Assembly: GCA_963757815.1 (NCBI GenBank)
Contig: CAVWSN010000010.1
Location: 1-64,000 of the forward strand
Reading direction: 5' to 3'
DNA from: JACVRW01 sp963757815
GTDB lineage: Bacteria; Actinomycetota; Thermoleophilia; Solirubrobacterales; Thermoleophilaceae
DNA length: 64,000 bases
The stretch's first letter is position 1. The number at the start of each line of letters is the position of its first letter. Both the position numbers and the translations under genes were made by a program. The notes under the pieces were generated by a model. The model did no database searches. It was not told where the DNA came from and was given only the letters and a program-made list of their open reading frames with translations. Below are positions 54,339 to 63,158 of this stretch, one piece after another.

Positions 54339-55951
54339 TCAGTTGTTGCGGTTGTTCCTCCTCGCGCCGATCGTGAACTCCTGGGTCTGCGGGTTCAAGT
54401 GCCCGAGCCTGAAGGAGTTCCTCACCGCTCCTGTCATTGAGCTTCCAGATGATCAGGCCGCGCAGGATGTCGCTCTCGTAGATCTCGCCGTCGTACCAGT
54501 ACGTCGACCAGTCGCCGCCCAGCTCGATGCCGACCGGCGGGTTGGGGTCGATCAGCGGCGCCGGATCGGCGAAGGCGATCTCCTCCGCGTCGGCCGGGTC
54601 AGTCAGGTCGATCGACCGAGATCCCCGACTGGTAGTTCCCGCTGACCATGCATGTAGCCCTGTCGTCGTGGGCACGACGTTGTAGTTGTGCGCGTGCAGT
54701 TCTCGACGTTGGTCTGCGGCCGCGGGATCATGAACTGGCCGAGCGACTCGCCGGTCTCTGGCGTCGATGAAGAAGAACGTCCGGTTGAGCGGGTTGTCGG
54801 TCGCCTCGCATTCGGCGCCGGGCGCCGCCGCCCGGCTCGTGACCGAAGATCAGCACCTCGCCGTCCCAGCTGAACGAGGCCGAGTGGCCGAGCGAGATGC
54901 CGCCCGTGACCTTGTGGTACAGCCACTCCGGATCCTCCTTGGAGCCGCCGTCGGCCGGGTCGATGCTGAACACGTTCACGCCGGTGCTCGCTGCCGCCGG
55001 CGGTCCCGGAGCATGCCACGAGATTGACCTCGCCGAGGATCACGCCGGTGTCGTGGCAGGGGTGCAGTCTCGGCGTCCTCCTCGGGTCGCCGGCCTGCTC
55101 GAACCGCAGGTACGACGCCTCGGACGGATCGTCCAGCGGCACCTCGATGACGTCGATCCCGGCGGCACGAGGCGGGCGTCGATCCGGGCGCCGGTGACCC
55201 GAACGTCGTGTTCGCCGACGAGTTGCTGTAGATCAGCAGGCGGTCGTTCCTGAGGTCGGGCACCAGCGTCTCGGTGTGCGACCCGCACGGCGTGTCGACG
55301 AAGCCGATGACCTCGGGCTCCTCCGGGTCGCTGACGTCGATGATGTGCACGCCCTCCTGGCCGCGGTCGGTCGCCGGCGGGGTGACCGGATGCGTCGGCG
55401 TGCCGGGCACGCGGAACATCGGCCAGTCGCCGCAGAACGCCCCCGGCTGCGTGAGGCGCAGCGGGTCGCCTGCGGGGATCTCGGGTGACGCGGGGTTGTT
55501 GAAGTTCTGCCTCGGCGCGGGAGTCGGCGAGTTCCACGAGCGGAAGATGAGCGACGGCCGGTCACGGCCGCGCCGGCCCCAGGCGATGACGTCGCCCTGG
55601 TTGCCGACGGTGTTGGTCGGGCTGGCGCAGTCCTCCCAGTCGACGATCTCCCTCGGCCTGTCCGGATCGTCGATGTCGATCATCCGGAATCCGCCGTACG
55701 TGCCCTGGATCGCCGTATCGCCCCAGAACGCGAGATCGGAGTTGAAGTTCCCCTGCCTCGGCCTGAAGTTGTCGAGCGGAATCTTCCGCGCCGAGTACCC
55801 GATCGGGTCCATGTTGTCCGTGAAGTCGAACGTGGCCGTCGCCCTCTCCACCTTGCTCGGCCCCGACTGACCCCGCGGACGCGAGCTGTGGAACGGCGAG
55901 GATCCCGATCGCAAGGAGTGCGACCACTACGGTGCGGCGCAATGCGCGCAT
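54339..55951 (-). pseudogene. Secreted LVIVD-repeat (beta-propeller-like) protein, multiply frameshifted
   Basis: From ATG 55951 (GGGAGG upstream) a signal peptide (RRTVVVALLAIGILAVPQLASA) leads into segments in different frames: TYGGFRMIDIDDPDRPREIVDW, GVHIIDVSDPEEPEVIGFV, DVIEVPLDDPSEASYLRF, GVNVFSIDPADGGS, SRSIDLTDPADAEEIAFADP. These VxIxDVSDPxxPxxxG-like repeats are LVIVD repeats of a surface beta-propeller. At least six single-base indels (near 55870, 55180, 54995, 54830, 54765 and 54430) break the frame; the natural stop is probably TGA 54339. The full product would be about 530 residues. The same indel type occurs in the arylsulfatase. Confidence 0.75.
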
Positions 55952-56207
55952 TAGCTACCTCCCGGGTGGGGAGGGCGCCGTGCGGAGAGCGGGTCCCCGA
56001 ACCTCGCCGCAAAGGCCCTCCACAGTCTCTCGAGACCGCCGAACCCGCCGAATCCTGCCTTCATGACCATGCGAGCCCGGCGGGTCTCGCTGGTTGTGCG
56101 CGGCGCAGTCTTCCCCGTCAGGGCGTCGGTGTCAAGCGGCGCCCCGACGAAGCCCGGCTCCGCGGGCAGCTAGGCTCCCCTCCCTGGCCCTCGCGAGGAA
56201 AGGTCTT

Positions 56208-57623
56208 GTGGCTCGCACAGGAAGGATCGGTGCTGCGATCGTCGCCGCGCTCTTGCTCGGGGCTGCCTCCGCGGTCTTCCTGTGGGAGCCATGGCACGGG
56301 CCGGTCATCCTGTCGCTTTCTGAAGGCCACGGCATCGACGCGGGAGACCTCCCGGCGCTCCCGTTGCTCGCGCTCGCAGTTGCGATCGGACATGGCTGGG
56401 CGCAAGAGGGCAGACGCCGGGAGAGGGGGCCAGCCGGTCGTTGGGCGCTCCCCGGGTCCGCCGTACTGCTCGGCGCGCTGCTCCTGCTCGGTGCCGCCTT
56501 CGTCGACAGGTCCGGCGGCGAGTCGCTGTTACCCGCTGGAGGCGGGACCTTCGACGGCAGGACCCCCCAGCACACCGACGGGCGACGGGCGGATCCCGCG
56601 GACCGCTGGTCGCACTTGGCGGTGACCTTCGACGGAGCAACGCTCCGGCTGTATGTGAACGGCAGTCAGGTGTCGAGTCGAGCGATCACCGGCACGATCC
56701 TCGGGACCGACGACCCCCTGTGGATCGGTGGCAACCGTCCCTACGGGGAGTATTTCCAGGGCGTAATCGACGAGGTGCGTGTCTACGACCGTGCCTTGAG
56801 TCCTTCCGAGGTTCGAGCCGAGATGTCGACGCCGATCCGAAGAAACGGGGGCTCGTCTGGCACTGGTCTGGTTGGGGCGTATGCCTTCGACGCCGGCTCC
56901 GGGACCGTGGCGACTGACCTCTCCGGCAAGGGCAACACCGGTGAGATCATCGGAGCCACCTGGACGACCCAGGGCCGGTTCGGTAGCGCCTTGCGGTTCC
57001 ACGGCACCGGGCAGGCGGTGCGGATCCCTGCTTCGGCATCGCTGGGCCTGAGGCGAGCCATGACTCTCGCGGCCTGGACCCGGCCGAGCGAATCCCAGGA
57101 CGGGTGGCGGACGATCATGCATCGCCAGACCGACGCGTACTTCCTCATGGCAAGTGGCGGCACCTACGCCTCTGCGACGATCGCTGATGCCGGGGCGATC
57201 GATGATGCGCGCGCCGGTCTGCTCGTCGCCGCCGCCCTCCTGTTCTGCTTGACGCTGGCCGGTCGACCCGCGCGCCGGGTCGGGGGGCGGGAACGACCGT
57301 GGTTGCCGCCGGTCACGCTGTTCTTGGCCGGGTCCCTCGTCGATGCTGCGCTCGCGCCTTCGAGCACACTCGTCGGCGCCACCCTCGTGGCGATCTGGTT
57401 CGCCGTAACCGCCTCGCGCCGCGACGAGGCGGTGATCATGTACGTCATCTCGGCCGTGTTCGCGGGTGTGACGGTCGTGTCCCTCGCCGGTGAAGGCGGC
57501 ACCGAGCTTGGCCGGCACGACGGCGGCGTCGCTCGCTCCGCGGCGCTCGGGCTTCTGTTCGTGACCGCCGGCCTGCTCAGCGCTCGATTCGGCTCGCGAC
57601 GTCGCGATGCGCTATCCGGATGA
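56208..57623 (+). CDS. Membrane protein with split, permuted LamG-like domain
   Basis: This 471-residue protein has hydrophobic helices near residues 7-26, 48-62 and 84-100. An external segment follows that matches the second half of a LamG/concanavalin-type domain (RWSHLAVTFDGATLRLYVNG to YFQGVIDEVRVYDRALSPSEVRA). After a linker comes the first half of another LamG unit (GLVGAYAFDAGSGTVATDLSGKG to GWRTIMHRQTDAYFLMA), then about five C-terminal membrane helices. GTG 56208 follows AGGAAAGG. The half-domain order (second half first) suggests circular permutation or truncation. Function unknown; possibly surface carbohydrate binding. Confidence 0.7.
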   Translation: MARTGRIGAAIVAALLLGAASAVFLWEPWHGPVILSLSEGHGIDAGDLPALPLLALAVAIGHGWAQEGRRRERGPAGRWALPGSAVLLGALLLLGAAFVDRSGGESLLPAGGGTFDGRTPQHTDGRRADPADRWSHLAVTFDGATLRLYVNGSQVSSRAITGTILGTDDPLWIGGNRPYGEYFQGVIDEVRVYDRALSPSEVRAEMSTPIRRNGGSSGTGLVGAYAFDAGSGTVATDLSGKGNTGEIIGATWTTQGRFGSALRFHGTGQAVRIPASASLGLRRAMTLAAWTRPSESQDGWRTIMHRQTDAYFLMASGGTYASATIADAGAIDDARAGLLVAAALLFCLTLAGRPARRVGGRERPWLPPVTLFLAGSLVDAALAPSSTLVGATLVAIWFAVTASRRDEAVIMYVISAVFAGVTVVSLAGEGGTELGRHDGGVARSAALGLLFVTAGLLSARFGSRRRDALSG

Positions 57624-57656
57624 GCGTCAGCCGACTTCGACGAGCCCGCGAGCGGC

Positions 57657-58482
57657 TCAGCCGGAGTCCGGCCTCCGGGCCGAGCCCAGCTTGACCGAGC
57701 AGGGGACGTCGAATCCGCTCCCGGAGCGGTGACGCTCGAGGAGCTGTCCGTATCTCGCGCGGATCTCCTCCTGGGTCTTCGGGCTCTGGCTCGTGACCAT
57801 CACCGTGGTTCTCACCGTTCCGCCGAGCACATCCGCCCAGAACTCGTCGAGGTCCTCGATGCGGTGCCGAAACGAGATCGTCTCGATGATCGGATCGACC
57901 AGCCCGGCGCCGAGCAGCAGCCCAGCGAACTCCGGGTCGGCCGAGTATTGGAAGATCGAGGGACCCGCGGGCAGCTCCGGCGGAGGCTCCGCGCCGGCAC
58001 CCGCAACCGCATCGATAACGGCGCCGACGAAGCGGGTCCGGGCCGGCGAGTCCCAGGTGGTCATCGCGACCCTGCCTCCCGGTCGCGTCACGCGCGCCGC
58101 CTCGGCCACGGCGGCGGGCAGGTCCGACAGGTGCGGCATGAGGAAGTTGCTGACCACCACGTCGAAAGCTGTCATCCGGGAAGGGGAGCGAGTTCACGTC
58201 GGCCTCGCGGAACTCGACGTCGGGATGCAGGCGAGCCGCGAGCTCGAGCATCTCGCCTGAGAAGTCGACGCCCACCGCCTCGGCTCCGCGCGCGGCCGCT
58301 CGAGCGGCGGCGTACCCGGGCCCGGTGGCCAGGTCGAGAACCCTCGAGCCCGCCGCGACCCCTCCGGCGTCGAGCAGCGGGTCGATCGAGCGGGTGGTGA
58401 TGGCGCTCAGGCCGTGGTGATAGGGCTCGGCCCGACCGGAGCTCCAGCCGGTCTTCTCGAAGGCGCCGAACTCGTCCGCCAC
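57657..58482 (-). pseudogene. Class I SAM-dependent methyltransferase, one frameshift
   Basis: From GTG 58482 the N-terminal half reads SRVLDLATGPGYAAARAAARG (SAM motif I), VGVDFSGEMLELAARLHPDVEF and ADVNSLPFPD. A one-base insertion near 58177 shifts the frame, and the rest (FDVVVSNFLMPHLSDL, RVTRPGGRVAMTTWDSP) continues to the stop at 57657. Joined, it would be about 275 residues of a UbiE-type methyltransferase. It follows the SpoIIAA-like gene by four bases. Confidence 0.75.
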
Positions 58483-58486
58483 GCGC

Positions 58487-58861
58487 TTACGCGGCCACCC
58501 AGGTCTTGGCCTCGTCAACCTCTTCGAGCGAGAAGGTCTTGAGCTCGCCGGGCATCATCCAAGCGAAGGCGTGCGTGGCCTGTGTCATCCAGTGCACGTC
58601 CGTGACGAAGGCGACGCGCTTCCAGGCGTCGGGGTGGAGGACGCCGAGATTCCAGCCGGTCTTCGTGTCCTCGACCAACGCGCCTGTTGCGAACTTGTCG
58701 AACTCGGGACCCACCTGGAAGAGCAGCCGGATCCCCTCGCCGCTCTCGACCTTCTGCTTGATCGGGCCCAGGAAGACGCCCGTGTAGTCCTCGCGAGTGA
58801 CCTTTCCGGAGGCGCGGAAGCCGAGCGTGCCGGGCGGCATGTCTGGAATCGGCTCGATCAT
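58487..58861 (-). CDS. SpoIIAA-like (STAS-fold) protein
   Basis: This 124-residue protein resembles the SpoIIAA-like family: GTLGFRASGKVTREDYTGVFLGPI at the N-terminus, GIRLLFQVGPEFDKFATGALVEDTKTG in the middle, and RVAFVTDVHWMTQATHAFAWMMPGELKTF at the end. Such proteins adopt the STAS fold of anti-anti-sigma factors but usually lack the phosphorylated Ser. ATG 58861 lies seven bases after TACAAA. The methyltransferase follows. Confidence 0.8.
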   Translation of the reverse strand: MIEPIPDMPPGTLGFRASGKVTREDYTGVFLGPIKQKVESGEGIRLLFQVGPEFDKFATGALVEDTKTGWNLGVLHPDAWKRVAFVTDVHWMTQATHAFAWMMPGELKTFSLEEVDEAKTWVAA

Positions 58862-58874
58862 GCCGGGGTTTGTA
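58862..58874 (-). promoter_or_regulatory. Leaderless promoter box (TACAAA) of the SpoIIAA-like gene
   Basis: On the minus strand TACAAA (58869-58874) lies seven bases before ATG 58861. The same box and spacing occur before the MBL gene. Confidence 0.45.
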
Positions 58875-59579
58875 TCACCGCACGTCGCCGGGCACGCGGC
58901 CCTCGTCGACGAGCTTCTCGAGGTGGGCGGCGAGCGTCAGGGCGGCGGCCGGACGCAACTCGGGTGGGGCATCCGACCAGACGGCGTCGAGCAGCTCGTC
59001 ACGGTTGCGCAGGCCGGACTCGAGCGCTTCGAGCAGCCGGCGCTCGCGGTCGAGCCGATGCGAGATGTACTCGTCGAGCTTTGCGGCAGGGTCCCGGACG
59101 TAGGGGCCGTGGCCGGGGCAGAGCACCTCGAGATCCAGCCCCTGCAGCCGGCGCAGCGAATCGAGGTATGCGGACAGGGAGCCCTCGCCGGGCGCGATGA
59201 AGACACTGCCGGCGCCGAGCACGGTGTCACCGGTGAAGCAGGCCCGTCCCATCAGCAGGCAGACGCTGTCGGCTGAGTGACCGGGCGTCGCGACGGCCCG
59301 GAACGGCCCCACCTCGTCGCCGTCGCCGGGTAGCGTGACCGGGGCGCCGAGCTCGTCGGCGCCCTCCGAGTGGTCGGAGTGCGAATGGGTCAGGACGATG
59401 CCGTCGAGTGGCCCACCCGCCGCCTTTCGGAGCGCCTCCAGGTGCTCCGGGTCGGCGGGTCCGGGGTCCACCACCCAGGTCCCGACGACGTAGCTGTTGG
59501 TGCCGTCAAGCGTGAGCGGGGACGCGTTTGACGCCCGTACGCGGACGATGCCGGGGGGGTCGCGATCGTCGGCCTCCAT
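58875..59579 (-). CDS. MBL-fold metallo-hydrolase
   Basis: This 234-residue metallo-beta-lactamase-fold protein has zinc motif THSHSDHSEGADEL (HxHxDH), ATPGHSADSVCLL, GDTVLGAGSVFI and PGHGPYV. A C-terminal winged-helix-like tail (LAAHLEKLVDEGRVPG) resembles LACTB2/endoribonuclease-type members. ATG 59579 lies seven bases after TACAAA (59587-59592). It is divergent from the PP2C phosphatase gene. Confidence 0.88.
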   Translation of the reverse strand: MEADDRDPPGIVRVRASNASPLTLDGTNSYVVGTWVVDPGPADPEHLEALRKAAGGPLDGIVLTHSHSDHSEGADELGAPVTLPGDGDEVGPFRAVATPGHSADSVCLLMGRACFTGDTVLGAGSVFIAPGEGSLSAYLDSLRRLQGLDLEVLCPGHGPYVRDPAAKLDEYISHRLDRERRLLEALESGLRNRDELLDAVWSDAPPELRPAAALTLAAHLEKLVDEGRVPGDVR

Positions 59580-59592
59580 CGCCCGCTTTGTA
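59580..59592 (-). promoter_or_regulatory. Leaderless promoter box (TACAAA) of the MBL-fold gene
   Basis: On the minus strand TACAAA (59587-59592) lies seven bases before ATG 59579. Confidence 0.45.
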
Positions 59593-59598
59593 CCGGAG

Positions 59599-59654
59599 TA
59601 TGCTCGCTTGAGTTGGGCTCGTGACCATAAAGGGGGGGAATTCTGTCTGACCGG
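59599..59654 (+). promoter_or_regulatory. Promoter and leader of the PP2C phosphatase gene
   Basis: A TATGCT -10 box (59599-59604) would give a leader of about 45 bases containing the ribosome-binding run AAAGGGGGG (about 59630-59639) before GTG 59655. It lies in the divergent region shared with the MBL gene. Confidence 0.4.
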
Positions 59655-61487
59655 GTGACCGTCGCCGTCGCTCTCGGCGCATTGCTGGTGGTGGCGGCCG
59701 TCGGCGCGCTGCTCGATGGCCGTGCCCTGCTCACCGCGGCGGTCGCAGCTGCCGGGGCGCTCGCGATCGTGATCCTCCACCTGCGCGCGGTGCGCAGGCG
59801 GGAGACGGAGCTGGCGGAGGCAGAGCGCAGCGCCCGCAAGACGCGCGAGCAGCTCGAGGCGATGCTGCGCGGCGTGGCTGACGCCGTCACGGCACAGGCG
59901 CCCGACGGGCGGCTGCTGTTCGCGAACGACGCGGCGGTCGAGCTGCTCGGCTTCGAGTCGAGCGAGGCGCTCCTCGCCGCCTCTCCCGGCGACATCATGG
60001 CGCGCTTCGAGATCTTCGACGAGTCCGGGCGGCCCTATCCGGTCGAGGACCTTCCGGGCCGGCGGGCGCTCGAGGGCGAGGAGAGCGCCGAGGCGATCAT
60101 GCGCTTCCGTATCCGGGCGACCGGCGAGGAGCGCTGGTCGACGGTGAAGGCCACGCCGGTCAAGAACGGCGACGCCGGAGTATCGATGGCCATCAACGTG
60201 ATCGAGGACATCACGGCGCACAAGCGCTCCGAGCTGGCCCAGCGCTTCCTCGCGCGCAGCAGCACCGTGCTCGGCGGCTGGCTCGACTCGGACGAGCTGC
60301 TCACACGCGTGGCCCGGCTCGCCGTTCCCGAGATTGCCGACTGGTGCGCGGTCGACCTCGTCGCGGACGGCGCTGCGCTCGAGCGCGTGGCGCTGACACA
60401 CGCCGACCCGGCGCTGCGCGAACCCGCGGAGGAGCTCAGCCGCCGCTACCCGCCCGACCCGGCGGCGCGGGACGGGGCTTATGACGTGATGCGAAGCGGC
60501 GAGCCGCGGCTCTTCCCGGAGGTGACCGACGAGCTGTTGCGCGGCTCCTCGCAGGACGGGGAGCACTACGAGTTGCTGAACCGGCTCGGCGTGCGCTCGG
60601 CGATGATCGTGCCGATGCGGGCGCGCGAGCGGACGCTCGGCATCCTGACCTTCGGGACCGGCCCATCCGGGCGCCGCTACGACGAGCGCGACCTCGAGCT
60701 TGCGCACGAGCTGGCGCGCCGCTGTGCCACCGCGCTCGACAACAACCGTCTCTACTCCGAGCGCTCGTACGTCGCCCGCACGCTCCAGGAGAGCCTGCTC
60801 CCAGGCGAGCTGCCGGACATCCCCGGCATCGAGGCAGCGGCCCGCTTCCGGCATGCGGGCGAGGGCGCCGAGGTGGGCGGGGACTTCTACGACCTCTTCG
60901 CGACAGGGCCGCGCGGGTGGACGGTGGTCATGGGCGACGTCTGCGGCAAGGGGCCCGACGCCGCTGCGGTCACCGCCCTCGCCCGCTACACGCTGCGCGC
61001 GGCGGCGATGCGGGACCGGCTGCCCAGCCGCAGCCTCTGGCTCCTGAACGAGGCCCTGCTGCGCCAGCGCAGCGACCGGCGCTTCTGCACGGTCGCCTGC
61101 GCGTATCTCGAGACCTTGGACGGCGGCGCCCGGGTGGGGTTCGCGAGCGCCGGCCACCCGCTGCCGCTGCTCCTCCGCCCCGACGGCACGGTCGAGGCGG
61201 TCGGCGAGCCGGGCACCCTGCTGGGCGTGGTTCCGGACCCGAGCATCGAGGACCGCGCCGTGTCCCTCTCCCGCGGCGACGCGCTTGTCTTCTACACCGA
61301 CGGGGTGATCGAGCCGCGCGGGCGCGGGGAGCTTCTCGACGAGACGCGCCTCGCAGATCTGGTGGGCGCCTGCGCCGGCCGGAGCGCCGATGCCATCGCG
61401 GCGGAGGTAGAGCGGGCAGCAGTCGCATCGCATCGAGGGCGCCCGCGGGACGACATCGCGGTGCTCGTACTCCGAGTGGCGGCCTGA
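59655..61487 (+). CDS. RsbU-like PP2C phosphatase with PAS and GAF domains
   Basis: This 610-residue protein has two N-terminal membrane helices (about 3-20 and 26-42), a PAS domain (about 60-180), a GAF domain (about 200-365) and a C-terminal SpoIIE/PP2C domain with metal motifs VGGDFYDLF, VVMGDVCGKGPDAAAVTALARYT and FYTDGVIEPRG. Such phosphatases dephosphorylate anti-anti-sigma factors to release stress sigma factors. GTG 59655 is the likely start. The gene for a RsbW-like kinase follows after 64 bases. Confidence 0.9.
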   Translation: MTVAVALGALLVVAAVGALLDGRALLTAAVAAAGALAIVILHLRAVRRRETELAEAERSARKTREQLEAMLRGVADAVTAQAPDGRLLFANDAAVELLGFESSEALLAASPGDIMARFEIFDESGRPYPVEDLPGRRALEGEESAEAIMRFRIRATGEERWSTVKATPVKNGDAGVSMAINVIEDITAHKRSELAQRFLARSSTVLGGWLDSDELLTRVARLAVPEIADWCAVDLVADGAALERVALTHADPALREPAEELSRRYPPDPAARDGAYDVMRSGEPRLFPEVTDELLRGSSQDGEHYELLNRLGVRSAMIVPMRARERTLGILTFGTGPSGRRYDERDLELAHELARRCATALDNNRLYSERSYVARTLQESLLPGELPDIPGIEAAARFRHAGEGAEVGGDFYDLFATGPRGWTVVMGDVCGKGPDAAAVTALARYTLRAAAMRDRLPSRSLWLLNEALLRQRSDRRFCTVACAYLETLDGGARVGFASAGHPLPLLLRPDGTVEAVGEPGTLLGVVPDPSIEDRAVSLSRGDALVFYTDGVIEPRGRGELLDETRLADLVGACAGRSADAIAAEVERAAVASHRGRPRDDIAVLVLRVAA

Positions 61488-61551
61488 TCCCCTTTTCGGG
61501 GTCGCGCGGATTGCAGCGGTTGGGGCAGGCCCTGTTTGGGTACAACCAATC

Positions 61552-62067
61552 TTGTCACCGTGTCAGCCGTCTCGAGAGGAGTCTGGCATCGCAATCCAGT
61601 CCGGCCGCCCGGCAGCATCCGGCACCCAGCCCTCTCGAGGCTGGGACGTCATCGGCGCGCTCCCCTGGCAGCGCACCGACCTGGACGACGGGTTGACCGT
61701 GCCGCTCAGTGGCGGCGCGGAAGCCGCGGTGCGGGCGCGCGGGGCGATCTCGAGCCTGCGGGCTGACCTCGATCCCACCTTGCTCGACACGCTGCGGCTG
61801 CTCGTGACGGAGCTGGTCGTGAACAGTGTCCGGCACGCCCGGGCCGACGCGATCATGCTCAGGATCGTGGTGGGACGCTCGGCCGTCCTCGCCGAGGTCA
61901 CGGATAGCGGGCCGGGCTTCGACCCCGCCGTGGCGGGCTCCCCGCGCGACGACCACACGGGCTGGGGCCTATTCCTCGTCGAGCGGCTCGCGGACCGCTG
62001 GGGCGTCTCGCGCGCCGGGCGCGCGACCCGGGTCTGGTTCGAGCTGCACCGGGCCCGGCCGGTCTAA
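61552..62067 (+). CDS. RsbW-like ATP-binding anti-sigma/serine kinase protein
   Basis: This protein of up to 171 residues has a GHKL ATPase fold: N-box LRLLVTELVVNSVRHA, G1 EVTDSGPGFD and G2 GWGLFLVERLADRWG. It matches RsbW/SpoIIAB-type kinases that hold a sigma factor or phosphorylate an antagonist. The first 35 residues are low complexity and the start is uncertain; TTG 61552 is the earliest, and GAGAGGAG near 61573 points to a later start. It follows the RsbU-like phosphatase, but no sigma factor or STAS antagonist gene lies next to it. Confidence 0.8.
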   Translation: MSPCQPSREESGIAIQSGRPAASGTQPSRGWDVIGALPWQRTDLDDGLTVPLSGGAEAAVRARGAISSLRADLDPTLLDTLRLLVTELVVNSVRHARADAIMLRIVVGRSAVLAEVTDSGPGFDPAVAGSPRDDHTGWGLFLVERLADRWGVSRAGRATRVWFELHRARPV

Positions 62068-62134
62068 GGAAGCTCCCGTGCGGGACTTGGCGTAACCGTC
62101 CTGCCCTGGTGTGTCTCCTGGACCACCAATCCAG

Positions 62135-62173
62135 GATCGTTCGCGCTTTCCCGGACGCCGGGGCCGAACGATC
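62135..62173. terminator. Inverted repeat between convergent genes
   Basis: GATCGTTCG (62135-62143) and CGAACGATC (62165-62173) are perfect inverted arms around a 21-base loop in the 144-base gap between the convergent RsbW-like and DUF72 genes. A second small hairpin, GAGGGGC-A-GCCCCTC, lies at 62198-62212. They may end both transcripts. Confidence 0.4.
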
Positions 62174-62211
62174 TTCGGAGCCCCCCGACGGTAGCGCGAG
62201 GGGCAGCCCCT

Positions 62212-63123
62212 CTACAGCGTCAGCTGGTCCTCCGCCGGCGGGGCCTGGCCGAGTAGCGCCCGGAAGCGCTGCGCCGCGGTTGGAGCGTCGTCGTCCCGGT
62301 TGTTGTTGAACAACACGTGCACCTCGCCGGCCTGCTCGGCCATCCCCAGCACACGCTCCTCGACCTCCTCGAGCTCGTCATCCGTGTAGCGCCATCCGAA
62401 TCGCTCCGCCACCGAGCGGCCGCTCAGGTAGCCGTCGGTGTTGCGGCCGTGAAGGCGCAGGTAGGCGAGGTCGTCGCGCGTGATTGCGTCGAGCTCCGAG
62501 GGCATGATCGGGACCTGGTCGCCGGGTGGGGCGTCGACGCACACGAACGCGACGCCGTGCTCCGAGAACCATCCGAGCGTCGCGTCGCGGCGCTTCTCGC
62601 GGACCCAGCCGCGGTGGCGCAGCTCGATCGCGAGCCGGTGCGGCGCGAAGGCCTCGATTAGGCGGTCGAGCTCCTCCAGCTTGTGCCTCCCCGGCGCGAA
62701 AGCCGGCGTGAGCTGGAGGAGATAGGCGCCGAGCTTGCCGGCCTCGGCGAGCGGCGCGGTCTCCTCGACAAGCCGCCGCGCCAGCTCGGTCTCGAGCTCG
62801 GGGGTGAGCAGCACGCGGCCGCGGCCCGCCGACGGGACCTCGTCGCGCATGTCCGGCGGCAGCGAGTCGACCGGCGCGGCGTGGCGCGACAGGGCGCGAT
62901 GCACCTTGACGTCGAAAACGAACCCCTCCGGGGTCGTCTCGACCCAACCGTGCACGGTGTTGCGGTCGGGGATCGCGTAGAAGCTCGAGTTGAGCTCGAC
63001 GGCCTCGAAGCGCTGCGCGTACCACGGCAGCCGCTCCTTCGCGGGCATCCTCGGCGGATACCACTCCTTGACGAAGCCCGGGTCCGCCCAGCTCGACGTG
63101 CCGACGAGGATGCGACCCGGCAT
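62212..63123 (-). CDS. DUF72-domain protein
   Basis: This 303-residue TIM-barrel protein of the DUF72 family has RILVGTSSWADPGFVKEWYP at the start, RFEAVELNSSFYAIPDRNTVHGWVETTPEGFVFDVKVHRALSRH, LAIELRHRGWV and YLRLHGRNTDGY, and the C-terminal VHVLFNNNRDDDAPTAAQRF. The biochemical role of DUF72 is not established. ATG 63123 begins 35 bases from the divergent M48 peptidase gene. Confidence 0.9.
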   Translation of the reverse strand: MPGRILVGTSSWADPGFVKEWYPPRMPAKERLPWYAQRFEAVELNSSFYAIPDRNTVHGWVETTPEGFVFDVKVHRALSRHAAPVDSLPPDMRDEVPSAGRGRVLLTPELETELARRLVEETAPLAEAGKLGAYLLQLTPAFAPGRHKLEELDRLIEAFAPHRLAIELRHRGWVREKRRDATLGWFSEHGVAFVCVDAPPGDQVPIMPSELDAITRDDLAYLRLHGRNTDGYLSGRSVAERFGWRYTDDELEEVEERVLGMAEQAGEVHVLFNNNRDDDAPTAAQRFRALLGQAPPAEDQLTL

Positions 63124-63158
63124 GCCCCGACATGCTGACGGGTGGATACTTCGCCCGT

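Noticed and set aside
58875..61433. 852-codon minus-strand frame opposite the PP2C phosphatase, joined to the MBL gene
   Set aside because: The real MBL gene starts at 59579; the upstream part is antisense to the RsbU-like domains.
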